Shown here: positions 25,474-35,829 of the stretch, piece after piece
Layout of the letters: each line of letters starts with the position of its first letter
Position numbering within the stretch: the stretch's first letter is position 1
Origin: Pelodera strongyloides
Taxonomy: Eukaryota > Nematoda > Chromadorea > Rhabditida > Rhabditidae
NCBI GenBank assembly: GCA_036852015.1
Contig: JAANDG010000548.1
Span: 35,285-99,284 of the forward strand
Reading direction: 5' to 3'
Length of the DNA: 64,000 nucleotides
Program-made: the position numbers and the translations under genes
Notes under the pieces: model-generated
Database searches by the model: none
The model's input: the letters and a program-made list of their open reading frames with translations, nothing else
Told to the model about the DNA's origin: nothing

Positions 25474-25480
25474 CTGCAAA
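25474..25480 (-). promoter_or_regulatory. EDC4: Splice acceptor abutting the EDC4 ATG (trans-splice candidate)
   Basis: The minus strand reads TTTGCAG directly followed by ATG. With SNF8 ending 674 bp upstream on the same strand, this fits spliced-leader addition to a downstream gene. A cis 5' UTR intron is the alternative. Confidence 0.45.
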
Positions 25481-26147
25481 CACAATTATTATTATTATAG
25501 AGATAGTTAAAGACTGGTCAACATACAACAATGACGATAACTAATAATCGTAAAGTTCAGATAAAACGGACCTATGAAGAGAAATATAATTGCAGTGGTA
25601 ACATTCAACACAAAACTTATTGAAATATTCACGGTCAATAACCGCTCCTATAGAAACATCCAAAAACAGTAGAATAGAGAAATTTTATCATAGACTAGAA
25701 ATTAAACTGACTGAATGGCTATAAAGGTAAGTACATAGGCAAGGAAGAGGCCGCGCTGCAGCTTATCATCCTATTCACAAAATATGTTGCTCAAAGATCT
25801 TGGTCAAGAAACAATTGTGAAGTAACTAATTTCTAATTCACAAGTGTTTTAGCTTACTCAGAATTTACAAGTAGCATATACATATAGAAACTAGTAATAT
25901 GTAATATGGAACTACAATCGAAACAGGGCTAGGCATAACCAAACTAAGCCGCCATACAGCTGCGAGATCATTTAAGCTAATTATATTTTCACACTTACAC
26001 TATGAATTGCGATAATAAAGCAGAAGGTTAGGACTAGGGGCAGGTTCACATTCATCATCTGACAATAATCAAGTGTGGCAATGTATCGCATACATAAAAT
26101 ACCTAAGCTCTCTAATTCTAATATTACTCTTAACCCCTAGAATCGCT
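25474..26147. other. SNF8-EDC4 intergenic spacer
   Basis: 674 bp between the SNF8 stop and the EDC4 ATG, same strand. It is AT-rich with a short TAA-type microsatellite near 25488-25499. I see no AATAAA on the minus strand and no coding exon. The lack of a clear polyadenylation signal leaves shared transcription possible. Confidence 0.4.
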
Positions 26148-28576
26148 TTAGTATATAGCTACGCTTGCAATACTATCCGAAACGCTCGATGAGCTGCTGT
26201 GGCAGTGTTGTTGCAAGAACAGAGAAGGCACCTGGAATAAAAAAAAAGTTACAATTTAAGATAATACTAAGTCTACTTAAACTAAATTACATCAAGGATA
26301 AGTGGATAAGTTTGAGGATTTAAGGCAATAATAAACAAAGCACAGACTGTCACTGTCCGCAGGGCATAAACCTCGCCGGTGAGTCCGGAGGTGGTTCGCG
26401 TAATTTTCTCTATTTGTGATACGTTTCTAATAAATTTCTCGTACCACCTCCGGGCTTCCCATACATTATATTCTAATTCCGGAGGTGGTTCAGCCATGAG
26501 CCCTCTAAATTTATGCAATATTCTAATTCCGGTGGTGGTTCGCCGGTGAGCTAGTCAGCGGGCTTAGGCTATGACTGTCCGACGTTCGCAAAAATATCGT
26601 GTTCTACACAATACGATAAGCCTATGGACAAAACTGATAGTTTTCGGTTTCGGCTATGTTAGAAAAATGTGCGAATAAGGATGGGTTTGATAAAAACAGA
26701 ACTCACCCAATACTGAACAGTATCAGAAGGCTGCGAATCAACCCAAGCGAGGCCTTCCTTCAAGAGATGGTCCAGAACTGACTGCGCGCGAGCCTCATCC
26801 CATCTACAATTTAGTTTACATTTTATAAACACACAATCATATACCATCATCAGCAATGAAAATGCCCTATTAGAGGAAAAAAACAACCGCATCAGTTAAG
26901 ACATGAAACCACATGAAACACCGTGTTTTTAGATAAATACGAGACAAGAAAATGTGAGTAAAAACGTCTTTACAACAGTAACTCACGAGTCTGCAAAAGA
27001 AGTCTCTACTCAAATTACCTGAGCCTGTCCATAATCAACTCTTTAGTGACGTAGGCAGCATCTTCAGCCAGTTGAAGAACACGAGAATGGTCCATTGAGA
27101 GTTCACCTGAAAAAACAAACATCAAGTTGTTTCAAACTTCTCTAAAGCCCTTGTGATAACTACTACTCGCTAGAGCCTCAATTTAGTAATTTGGTTTCGG
27201 GGCCCCGCCGCACAGCGTGTGTGCGCTTGCAATGGTCCCTATAATAATACAAGCAATTTCAGCCTTTGCTAGTGAATATTAGAAAAATACATATGCAAGG
27301 AAAATTTACCAGGAACTGACTGGACCAGGAAACGTCCTCCGCCCAGGGCAATTAATTCGAAGCCGCCACCGAGAACCTGCAATACAACGTGAAATTTCAG
27401 TAATCAAGTGCCCCATACCTCCTTCCATATCGCTATCACACTCCGCACCGTAATCCATCCACTTTGTAGTTTGTAACATTATTGAACGTTCTTTAACACA
27501 GACCAGTTAAGTTTGTTTACTTTTTCCATGTTTATGATATTGTAAATCTTAGTCATACAAAAATGCACCTTCAATTTATCGACGGCTCTGAGGATATCGT
27601 CAGCCGTGATGGTCTCCTTCTTCGTGCGGCTGCGACTTCGCATCAGACGATTGCGAATTTCCTCCACAGTCATAATCCCTCCGTTTATGTGATTTGTTGA
27701 CAGACAAACCTACAAGTTTAAGTTTTAATTATGCTAGTTCGAAGTAATTTTCTCCTGATGCTGTATGCCAAAACGTCAAGAAATCAATGTGTTAAACAGT
27801 TCAGCATTTTTTCCTGGTAGGTAAAAGTTAAAGTTCACATCATACTTATATTGTTACCTCCCAACCTATTATTGGACATGTGTAAGTGTAAAAGTGCAAA
27901 ATGAGCACATTTGAATGAACTGATTACGATAAAAATGACAACATCCCAAAGCCCAAATCCAACTGGCCAAGCTAAGTGTTAACAGAAAAATTAAAATTAA
28001 CTCACCTCTACGATTTGCACTGCCAATTCATAGTAGAAATCTCCAACACCCAGTTTCTCCGCCCAGAATCCTTTACCGGAAGCCAATGGATCGACACCGA
28101 CAGAAGCGCACATCTCCTAAAATATAAAATAAAAAATTACCGTTAGTAATGTAGGTACATAGCTTTAAATATGCCGAAAATTTTCTTAATTTTCTATTCC
28201 TGGAAAAATATTACCTGGAAATGTCTTCGAAACTGCGAATTCTTCTTAATTTCATCGCGATGCTTTCTTGCAAACTCTTCGAGGCGGACAGTGAACTCTT
28301 CCAGTTGTCCGGAGAAGTGTTTCAGCTGCTCGCCAGCCATTTCGTTTCCTTTAGCAGTAAACTTGGCCTGAATGAAATTGTCAACGTCAATTCAATGCGC
28401 TCGGGTACACCTCACATGATTTCAACCGGAGTGCGATTCTTATGTGGAAATTCCATGAAAAAGGGGAGGAAACTATCCTGAAACGCAATCAACATGCCAA
28501 GAAATGCGTGAATTACCTGAGTTTCCTGCTTTCTCTGAACTGCACTCACACCAAGACCTCGACGACGACTAGCCAT
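26148..28576 (-). CDS. SNF8: SNF8/VPS22, ESCRT-II subunit, 8 exons, about 266 aa
   Basis: Subunit of ESCRT-II, which sorts ubiquitinated cargo into multivesicular bodies at the endosome. Exons: 28517-28576, 28215-28367, 28006-28116, 27569-27709, 27310-27376, 27019-27106, 26707-26803, 26148-26231, in phase over 801 nt. The protein follows the human one (258 aa) almost throughout: a basic N terminus MASRRRGLG, then a coiled coil, [29 protein letters not shown], and two winged helices with [15 protein letters not shown]. The last exon continues YW as VPSLFLQQ, matching the human YWLPALF, then ends in a Ser-rich tail unlike the human one. A splice acceptor (TTTACAG) lies 1 nt before the ATG, as expected for spliced-leader addition. 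Confidence 0.95.
26385..26545. repeat. CCGGAGGTGGT repeat cluster 2
   Basis: CCGGAGGTGGTTC and variants occur about four times, one inverted, in the last SNF8 intron. TATTCTAATTCCGG precedes two of them. It is related to the cluster at 19380-19495. Confidence 0.5.
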
Positions 28577-28577
28577 T

Positions 28578-28584
28578 CTGTAAA
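28578..28584 (-). promoter_or_regulatory. SNF8: Splice acceptor 1 nt before the SNF8 ATG (trans-splice candidate)
   Basis: The minus strand reads TTTACAG, one A, then the ATG. No in-frame coding sequence lies upstream of it. Confidence 0.45.
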
Positions 28585-29234
28585 TGACACTGTGATAGCA
28601 TGAAATAAAAGTTCATAGCAAGACGCTAAACGGCAAAAACACACGGAACGTAAAAAAAACGGAACGACGTTTTGCAAAAGAAACGGGAAAAAAAATAAAA
28701 AACCTCAAAAGACACCAAACTAAACACAAACGCACTAAACAAAATAGTAGCACGATAGCAATCGTATTTTTGGGAGTGAGAAAGAACTAGATCAGTTGCT
28801 ATTAAAATCTTGTTTTGCACTAATGATATTAAACACTTATTATTGTGCTTAGACTGAAATAGTGAAAAATTAGCACAGGGCTAATGATTAATTTATCAAA
28901 AAGACTAAGACTTGCAACTATATGGCAAGTGTCAAATTTTTTAGCACATAAATAAAACCGTACTAAATGGCATGCTACTGTGTTGCTAATCTGAGACTGT
29001 CTACGTACTAATTGGATACTTTTTATTTTTTGGAATGATGCCAATGAAATAAAAGTCCTACAACGATTTCTTTTAAAGCGCAACGGCTGCGCAAGCGGTT
29101 TGTGAGCAGCTGATTTAGCGTAATTTGGAGGACCTTCAAAACCTACGTCAAAGTACAAATGACGAAACTGAAGGGCCGATATGGGACACCTTTCGCATTA
29201 TTATGGGGTTTCCAAGTATGCTACTTTCGCATTA

Positions 29235-29358
29235 TTATGGGGGTTCCAAGTATGCTAAAAATTTACCGTATCTTGGGACTTCACGAGGTATTTTTTAATT
29301 TTTCATATTATATATGCAAGTCACACAGATTTTTTGGGATACTTGGTAATCCCATTAT
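29235..29358 (+). mobile_element. MITE, GGGTTTCCAAG family, copy B
   Basis: Starts TTATGGGGGTTCCAAGTATG and ends GGGATACTTGGTAATCCCATTAT, so the ends are inverted. It matches the reverse complement of 7796-7943. Immediately upstream its left end plus flank (CTTTCGCATTATTATGGGG) is duplicated in tandem from about 29190. A third fragment, with the right-end CATACTTGCAAACCCCATTA, lies at 33699-33720. Confidence 0.7.
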
Positions 29359-29504
29359 ACATAACTAATTCTAAGTAGAATGTTAAATCACTTTGCTCTT
29401 CTTGAATTTTATGCATATGAGCTATTTTCAAACTATGTCCATATTAAAATTGGGCAATCTTATATTGGACACTAGACTAATAGAGCCGCACATTCTATAT
29501 GAAT

Positions 29505-29774
29505 TATAAACTCATGAGGGCCGCCCAGCCCTCATGGTTTATTTATGAATGTCTTGTTGTAAAATATATATAATATATAATACATCAGATAGCCATAACC
29601 TTTTATCAATAAGACAAAGGGCAAGAATGAGTATTTCTCCAAAGCTCACAACAGTTGTTAATTGAGAAACACACGAACACTCAAGTGTAAACAAGCATGC
29701 AAAAGTTGCAAAGAAACTAATGATGAAATAAATATTATATACATATTCCTACGGCAATACTTGATACACTTACA
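29505..29774 (-). repeat. 3' LTR of the small LTR element
   Basis: 270 bp, identical by eye to 30687-30956. It contains a hairpin, CATGAGGGC / GCCCTCATG, near its end. Confidence 0.85.
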
Positions 29775-30686
29775 TCTCGCCTTCCCAACAAGAGCTGGTC
29801 CCCAGCTCTTATTAGAAAAGTGTCCTACTAATAAAACAATTTCAAAATGTTCTCAACAATCGATGAAGCAATTTCTAGATGGAACTTCGTATGGCTAAAA
29901 AAATGATTCTTGCTTCGTCAAGCTTGATCTAATCATTTTCAAAATGTTATCTCAACCATATGGCTCATATTCAAACAATTCAGCAAAATTTGATGTTAAC
30001 CACAATGTTCAAAACAAACAATAATTATTGAAAATTCCAAGAACAATTATTCAAAAATTATTTGTAACAATAAAAATATTCATAAGGACTATCACACTTC
30101 AGCGGGCCCTACTGGGTGATACTTTAGTTATCATTATACTTACAATTATCTCAACTGGCTAACTATTGGGATCCGACAGCTCCTTGCTGCCCATCCACCC
30201 ATCCTTTTATGCTGTCGGGGACGTTACGCATATCGTCTAAGCGGGGCCCTATCATATTATTATATCTTATTTTATTTATATCATCCCTAGCACAGTTGAG
30301 TTGTCCTTACGGGGCTGCTGAAAGTTACAAATTAATTAGAGTTGGTAAAATGAATAATGTTCACGCACTAACTCGCTCTCTATTCTCACTCGCTCATAAT
30401 CAAAATAACTTATGCGTTCATCGGAATGGTCGCAGCTCCATCAGTTCACATCAGTTAGTCCATGTTTCCGAATGCATGTTTTCCAGTAATAAAGCGGCGA
30501 GAAAATTGTCGAAATCGGCAGAATATCAGAATATGGATGACATGGGCGGATATCTGAGTATCTGACGAGATAGTTTTATAGTTTCAGATGAAATATCTGG
30601 GAAAATTGTGGTTTAGCTGAATTGGGCGGGAAGATTGTAGGTGCTTTCTGCCTGTTGGATATAGGCAGACCTACCGCTGGTCGCCA

Positions 30687-30956
30687 TATAAACTCATGAG
30701 GGCCGCCCAGCCCTCATGGTTTATTTATGAATGTCTTGTTGTAAAATATATATAATATATAATACATCAGATAGCCATAACCTTTTATCAATAAGACAAA
30801 GGGCAAGAATGAGTATTTCTCCAAAGCTCACAACAGTTGTTAATTGAGAAACACACGAACACTCAAGTGTAAACAAGCATGCAAAAGTTGCAAAGAAACT
30901 AATGATGAAATAAATATTATATACATATTCCTACGGCAATACTTGATACACTTACA
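30687..30956 (-). repeat. 5' LTR of the small LTR element
   Basis: 270 bp, identical by eye to 29505-29774. The candidate primer-binding site abuts it on the low-coordinate side (30674-30686). Confidence 0.85.
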
Positions 30957-31260
30957 GAATATTTTACTCACTTTGGTGAATAGCTTTCGATATTTCGATT
31001 TTCGAGCTCTGGATTATTTCCATTGTCAGACGAGCTTTGTGTACCTTATTAGGGAATATATTATTTATTCACCAGGTTCTTTCCAAACCCTGCACACATA
31101 CGTGCGTTTCTGCACTAGTTCTCCAATTGTGATTGAACCTGCAAGAAATGATCCCACAAAAATTTCATTCGTTTAAGGAAATCAGCAAACATGACCAACA
31201 CTTTGTGACAGTAATATATTTGTCGTTCCATTTCTCAGCTGAATTTTGTACCATGTAGCG

Positions 31261-31471
31261 TAGAAATAACTAGCGGTCGCCCCCGCTAGCCATTCTAACT
31301 ATTAAATATCGTGTGTATTTTGATGTAGAGAATACACATCATTTCCATGTTTCTCTGCACGTCTGCACCTAATTGTAAGTACAAACTCAATAATCGCTTG
31401 CTAGTTTCTCCTAACTTACATTGGCTAGCGGCTCTCAATAGCTAGCGGTGGGCCGCAGCTAGTTATTTCTA
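31261..31471. mobile_element. TA-flanked MITE
   Basis: Starts TAGAAATAACTAGCGG and ends GCAGCTAGTTATTTCTA, giving inverted ends with TA at both borders, as for Tc1/mariner-type elements. The interior repeats GCTAGCGG. It has no coding capacity. Confidence 0.65.
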
Positions 31472-31879
31472 CATAAAAAAAACAAGAACTATAGCCTTTC
31501 GCAGCTGATATGAGCATTGCAAAAGATAATTGCTTGTTAGTTGCGTAATATGATTGTACGACCTTGGTGCTAGCAATGCTTCTTGCGACCAGTACACGAT
31601 CATTTTATTATAGAATTGTGCTGAAAATCACATAAAAGCCAATCAGGTGCCGCATCTACTATAAATTAAAATAAGATCGTGCGCCTACAAAGGCGCATTC
31701 AACGCGCGGGTTGCCGCCCCGCCCCTTTTCAAGTCGACGAACAATCGTGGTGTTCGAATTTCGCAAATTGTGTAGTGGTCACAGTTCGTCGATCCAAACA
31801 AAACTGCGGTAATAGGGATAGCGTACGACAGCATCCAATGCACGAAAATTAACCGAAATTTTTTTATCGAATTTTTTTA

Positions 31880-32960
31880 ATAAAAATGTTTTAGAAAAAT
31901 ATATTTTTTGAAGTTGATTCTTAATGGATCAATGTGAAACTGCGAAGCGCGCTAGAATAGAGTATTTTGAGCATATCTGTGAAAGCGCATTTCCCAAAAC
32001 GCCGTAGTTTTCGAGAAAATTGTTACAGCGCAAAACAACCTAGCTTTTTATGGGCCAATGGCAAGAAAATAGGGTTCAGAAAAAAATATTTTTTTATACT
32101 TTAAACTTCACGGATCAATCTGAAACAGCGAAGCGCGCTCAAATACAATATTTTGAGAATCCTAGACAAAGGGCATTACCCAATACGCCTTGGTTTTCGA
32201 AAAAATTGATACAGCGCAAAAAACCAGCATTTTAAGAGCTACATGCCTGTACTTAGTTTTCAGAAAAAAATAGTTTTTAATACTTTAAACTTCACGGATC
32301 AATCTGAAATCGCGAAGCGCGCTCAAATACAATATTTTGAGAATCCCAGACAAGATGCATTACCCAATATGACTTGGTTTTCGAAAAAAATAATACAGCG
32401 CAAAAAAACGGCATTTTTGGCACCAATGACGTAAAAATAGAGTTCAGAAAAATAGTTTTTTGATACTTTAAACATTGTGGATCTATCTGAAACTGCTAAG
32501 CGCGTTCAAATACAATATTTTGAGAATCCCAGACAAAGGCAGGACTTGATTTTCGAGAAAATTGGTACATCGCATCACAACCTAGTAATTTAAGCTGCAT
32601 GGTCGGCCCTGGGCTTGCAACAAGGGTTCCGAAAATTTTTCCTTTTTATACATTAAAGTGTACGTATTTTTGCGAAACTGTGACGTATGCTAGATTACAG
32701 TTTTTAGCACCATATTCAAACGGTATTATTCAATACTTTCCTATTTCCGAGAAAATTTACATAGAGTAAAACAACCCAGTCATGGTTGGCCCAGTTCGTG
32801 CAACTAAGATTGAGAAGAACTTTTTATGCTTCAAACTTGCGGATCTATGTGAAACTGTGCTACGCGCTCGAGGATACTCTGGCCCACAACTCTAAAAAAC
32901 ATTCCTGTGGAAAAATTTCGTAGTTTATCAGAAAAATGGTGCATCATAAAGCGATTATTT
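31880..32960. repeat. Tandem satellite, about six copies of a roughly 184-bp unit
   Basis: The landmark GAAACNGCGAAGCGCGCT recurs at about 31937, 32122, 32306, 32489, 32674 and 32851, so spacings are 185, 184, 183, 185 and 177. Each unit also carries GGATCAATCTG, TATTTTGAGAATCC, TTTTCGA..AAATT and a run ending in CAGCGCAAAA. The first three copies are closest and the last two much diverged. The frames open through copies 2-3 look incidental. Confidence 0.85.
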
Positions 32961-33059
32961 TTGCGAAAACAGTACTTCTTCTTCTGATGGGTGTGTCAGC
33001 TGAGTCTCAACGGTCGTACAATGAAATTCTAGGCGGGCGAGGTATCGAACGATAGGTGA

Positions 33060-33545
33060 ACAGGAACTTCTGCAACATCCCAGATGCAGTGTCCTCTTCT
33101 CTGTATAGTTTCTTCTACGCACAACGTACCATGGTGTCCTTCGTATAGCATCCTCAGCATTCTTCCAGGCAGCGAGCGGGGCACAACAATCCGATGTCCC
33201 AGGAAAAGGCACCCCTTGAAACTCTACAGTTTTATCCTTAGGTTGTGGCAATTGTACATCATGATATTCTTTGAGGTCTCCTTACTGTCCTCAATTCCTA
33301 CGATATTCGGCAAGTTCCAATGACGACGTCTTCGGGCACTAGATATGATTCACTCAGTCTTGATCCTTGATAACTTGATAGTGCGTCGGCTTGCTGATGA
33401 TCGGTACTGGCACCCTCAAGCACTGCAATTAGGGGCTTGTGATCGGTCAACATCGTGAAGGTTCGTCGATTACTCATGGCATACACTTGATCGAGGACTT
33501 CCTTCTCGGGAAACGTGGTTCAGACGGTTGAGTCTCCTTGCACAC
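33060..33545 (-). pseudogene. Degenerate Ty3/gypsy pol fragment (RNase H and integrase pieces)
   Basis: The minus strand keeps three pieces of a retrotransposon polyprotein in the right order but in shifting frames. First is an RNase H piece (FTMLTDHKPLIAVL, with an EKE..VY block upstream). Next is an integrase N-terminal piece (VVPRSLPGRML..YEGHHG, the zinc-binding region). Last is an integrase core piece (LQKFLFTYRS). Most of the protein between them is deleted and stops follow, so this is a dead relic. Confidence 0.7.
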
Positions 33546-33956
33546 ACGAAGGCAGCCAGCCACGGTTCCATTTCTTCAACAAAAAATGTCTTTGATGGCG
33601 GATTTTCTATAGTGCGGATGTGTCAAAAGTACGCAAAATTACGGTAAATTGCACACGATTTTGCAAATTGATATTTGCAAGGAAAACTCGCGGTTTTTGG
33701 CATACTTGCAAACCCCATTAGCAAAAGAAGATCCACGACTAGTTACCGTAGTCAGCATAAAAAAAAACGACCAAAAAACGACTTTGCGGACGTGCACCTG
33801 CACCATGTTGAAAGCCCAGAAGAAGTTGTTAACATTAATTTAATCAGTATCAGTAAGCATATTACTGTGCTGCACGTGCTATTTTGAGCCCATAAACGCA
33901 CTTTCAAGACCAGTCTGTTGTTCATTCTCGGTCAAATTGAAGAATTCTTTATCTTA

Positions 33957-35202
33957 CCCCATTGAAGTATGCTACCCAAATTTTAAATATACTACCCCAA
34001 TTGTCCCCAATTATAGGGGGCACTATTTTGCAACATGGAAAATACTACCCCACCATTGAAGAATACAACCATTGAAGAATATTTTACTACTCCATGCAAT
34101 GGGGTAGTAAATTGTAAACATGGGTTGTGTTCTTATATGAAGGGGTAGTATTCTTTTATACAGGGTTGGTATATTCAAAATGGTGGAGTAGTGATCTTCA
34201 AACCCTAGGTAATTTTGAGTTACACTACCCCCTACATAAAAAATACCATCCCTTTTGGTAGAATTGAAGAACACTACCCCCTGGATTGAAGAACACTACC
34301 CCTTTTTGAAAAATATTACCCCATGCAAAATAATACCCCCATTGTACAAAATACTACCCCCCTGTCTTTACAAAATACTACCCCCTTCTAGCGGGGTAGT
34401 GTTATTCAATTGGTGGGGTAGTCATATTCAATGGTGGGGTAGTCATATTCAATGGTGGGGTAGTCATATTCAATGGTGGGGGTAGGGGTAGTCATATTCA
34501 ATTGATGGGGGTAGTATTTTGTAATTTTTCTCACGGGGACCGGGGTACTAAAAGCCAATGGGTTGGGGTAATATTTTGTAAGAAGGGGTAGTATTTTCAC
34601 ATGTAGGGGGTAGCGTAATTCAAGATTACCTAGGGTTTGAAGATCACTACCCCGCCATTGAAGAACACTACTCCACCATTGAAGAACACTACCCCTTTCT
34701 TACAATTTACTACCCCCTTGACTTGGGTAATAAAATGTCAAAAGGGGTCTTCTTCAATGGTGGGGTAGTACTTTGCATGCTACAAAGTACTACCCCAATA
34801 CATTTGGGGTAGTATATTTCAAATTTGGGTAGTATTCTTCAGTGGGGTAGTATTCTTTGATCTTCAAACCCTGGGTAATTTTGAGGTACACTACCCCCTA
34901 CATTAAAAATACCATCCCTTTTTACGAAATATTACCCCCACCCATTGATTTTTATTACCCCATGGGAAAAGTTACAAAATAGTACCCACCCCAATTGAAT
35001 ATGACTACCCCATCATTGAATATGACTAGCCCACCAAATGAATATGGTTACGCCACCCCACCAATCGAACGTCTTAATTTAAAAGTAGATAATGGAAACG
35101 TAGCGCAACTTTATTTTACATTTTGCATAGGCATGGGAGTAGTATGTCTCAAAAAGGAGTAGTGTTCTTCAATCTAGCTAGGGGGTAGTATTCTTCAGTT
35201 AT
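33957..35202. repeat. GGGGTAGT/ACTACCCC motif array
   Basis: Over 1.2 kb the octamer GGGGTAGT, or its complement ACTACCCC, recurs every 15-30 bp, mixed on both strands. It is joined by recurring spacers (ATTGAAGAA, CATATTCAATGG, TATTTTGTA). A 21-bp unit repeats in tandem at about 34410-34480. A longer module (GATCTTCAAACCCTAGGTAA, then CACTACCCCCTACA) occurs near 34186-34235, again near 34857-34906, and inverted near 34602-34650. It has no coding sense. Confidence 0.85.
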
Positions 35203-35829
35203 ACCTCTCCTCTAGATCCTGTACAAAATTCTCTAGATACCCTAGGAAAGAAGGTCCTCTAGAGGATCTTCTTTCCTGAATAGCTTATACAAATTTGCAT
35301 ATTATGTAAGCGGTTTTCGCAGCCCCGAGGAATCTGGGATATTTGTCACAGAGAAAATGGGGGAAAACTTTTAGTAGGTGGGCCTGAGCCTTTATAGACC
35401 GCCTTACATACCAAACCGCTTTACATCGAGTTGGACAGTCACTTTAGACTCTCGTGAGTAGTATTTTGTACAGAAAACAACATTATTTCGAATGAAGAAT
35501 TGTCGTAAATTGGTCTACGACCATCTTCCAACACGTTTTTAATTTCAATCTTTCTGATTCCCAGTTTCCCTGATTTTATTTTAAAAAACAATGACTTCTG
35601 TCTCATTTTTAACTTTGAGATTCATACGCCCAAAAATAAAAAACTGTTAAAATTGGGCGGGACTAAACATTGCAATTGACGCGCAATTTAGCCCCATTTT
35701 AGGCTCCGCCCATCCTAGTACCGGGCAAAACGAACTGTGATGGTGCCGGTGTATCGCGACAACATACATATTCCTTGTTGTTCCGTTCGCTTTAGAAGTC
35801 ACCGTGTTGTCTAGTTTTTTGTCCGAATC

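Larger units (their letters stand above)
29501..30960 (-). mobile_element. Non-autonomous LTR retrotransposon (TRIM type)
   Basis: Two 270-bp direct repeats (29505-29774 and 30687-30956), identical by eye, enclose 912 bp with no retroviral-type gene. The whole is flanked by the 4-bp duplication GAAT (29501-29504 and 30957-30960). Read on the minus strand, each LTR starts TGTAAG. Directly inside the 5' LTR lies TGGCGACCAGCGG, which looks like a primer-binding site (complement of a tRNA 3' end ..GGTCGCCA). Directly before the 3' LTR lies the purine run GGGAAGGCGAGA, a candidate polypurine tract. LTR identity implies recent insertion or conversion. Mobilisation would need enzymes from another element. 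Confidence 0.8.
28577..35829. other. Repeat-dense intergenic region between SNF8 and the zinc-finger gene
   Basis: 7.2 kb between two divergently transcribed genes. The first 600 bp probably hold the SNF8 promoter. The rest is mostly repeats, listed one by one: a GGGTTTCCAAG MITE, a small LTR element, a TA-flanked MITE, a tandem satellite, a broken Ty3/gypsy pol piece and a GGGGTAGT array. I found no intact gene. Confidence 0.7.

Noticed and set aside
26176..26231. Alternative frame for the last SNF8 exon giving [19 protein letters not shown]
   Set aside because: The previous exon ends in phase 0 after YW, and the phase-0 frame VPSLFLQQ matches the human YWLPALF. The other frame would need a shifted donor.
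29505..29774. Hammerhead ribozyme in the LTR (CTAATGATGAAA looked like a core)
   Set aside because: The conserved CTGATGA core is not intact, no second stem separates it from GAAA, and I could not build the flanking helices.
32050..32434. Open frames repeating AKRAQIQYFENPRQ through the satellite
   Set aside because: They arise because the unit of about 184 bp happens to lack stops in one frame for two copies. Other copies break the frame.
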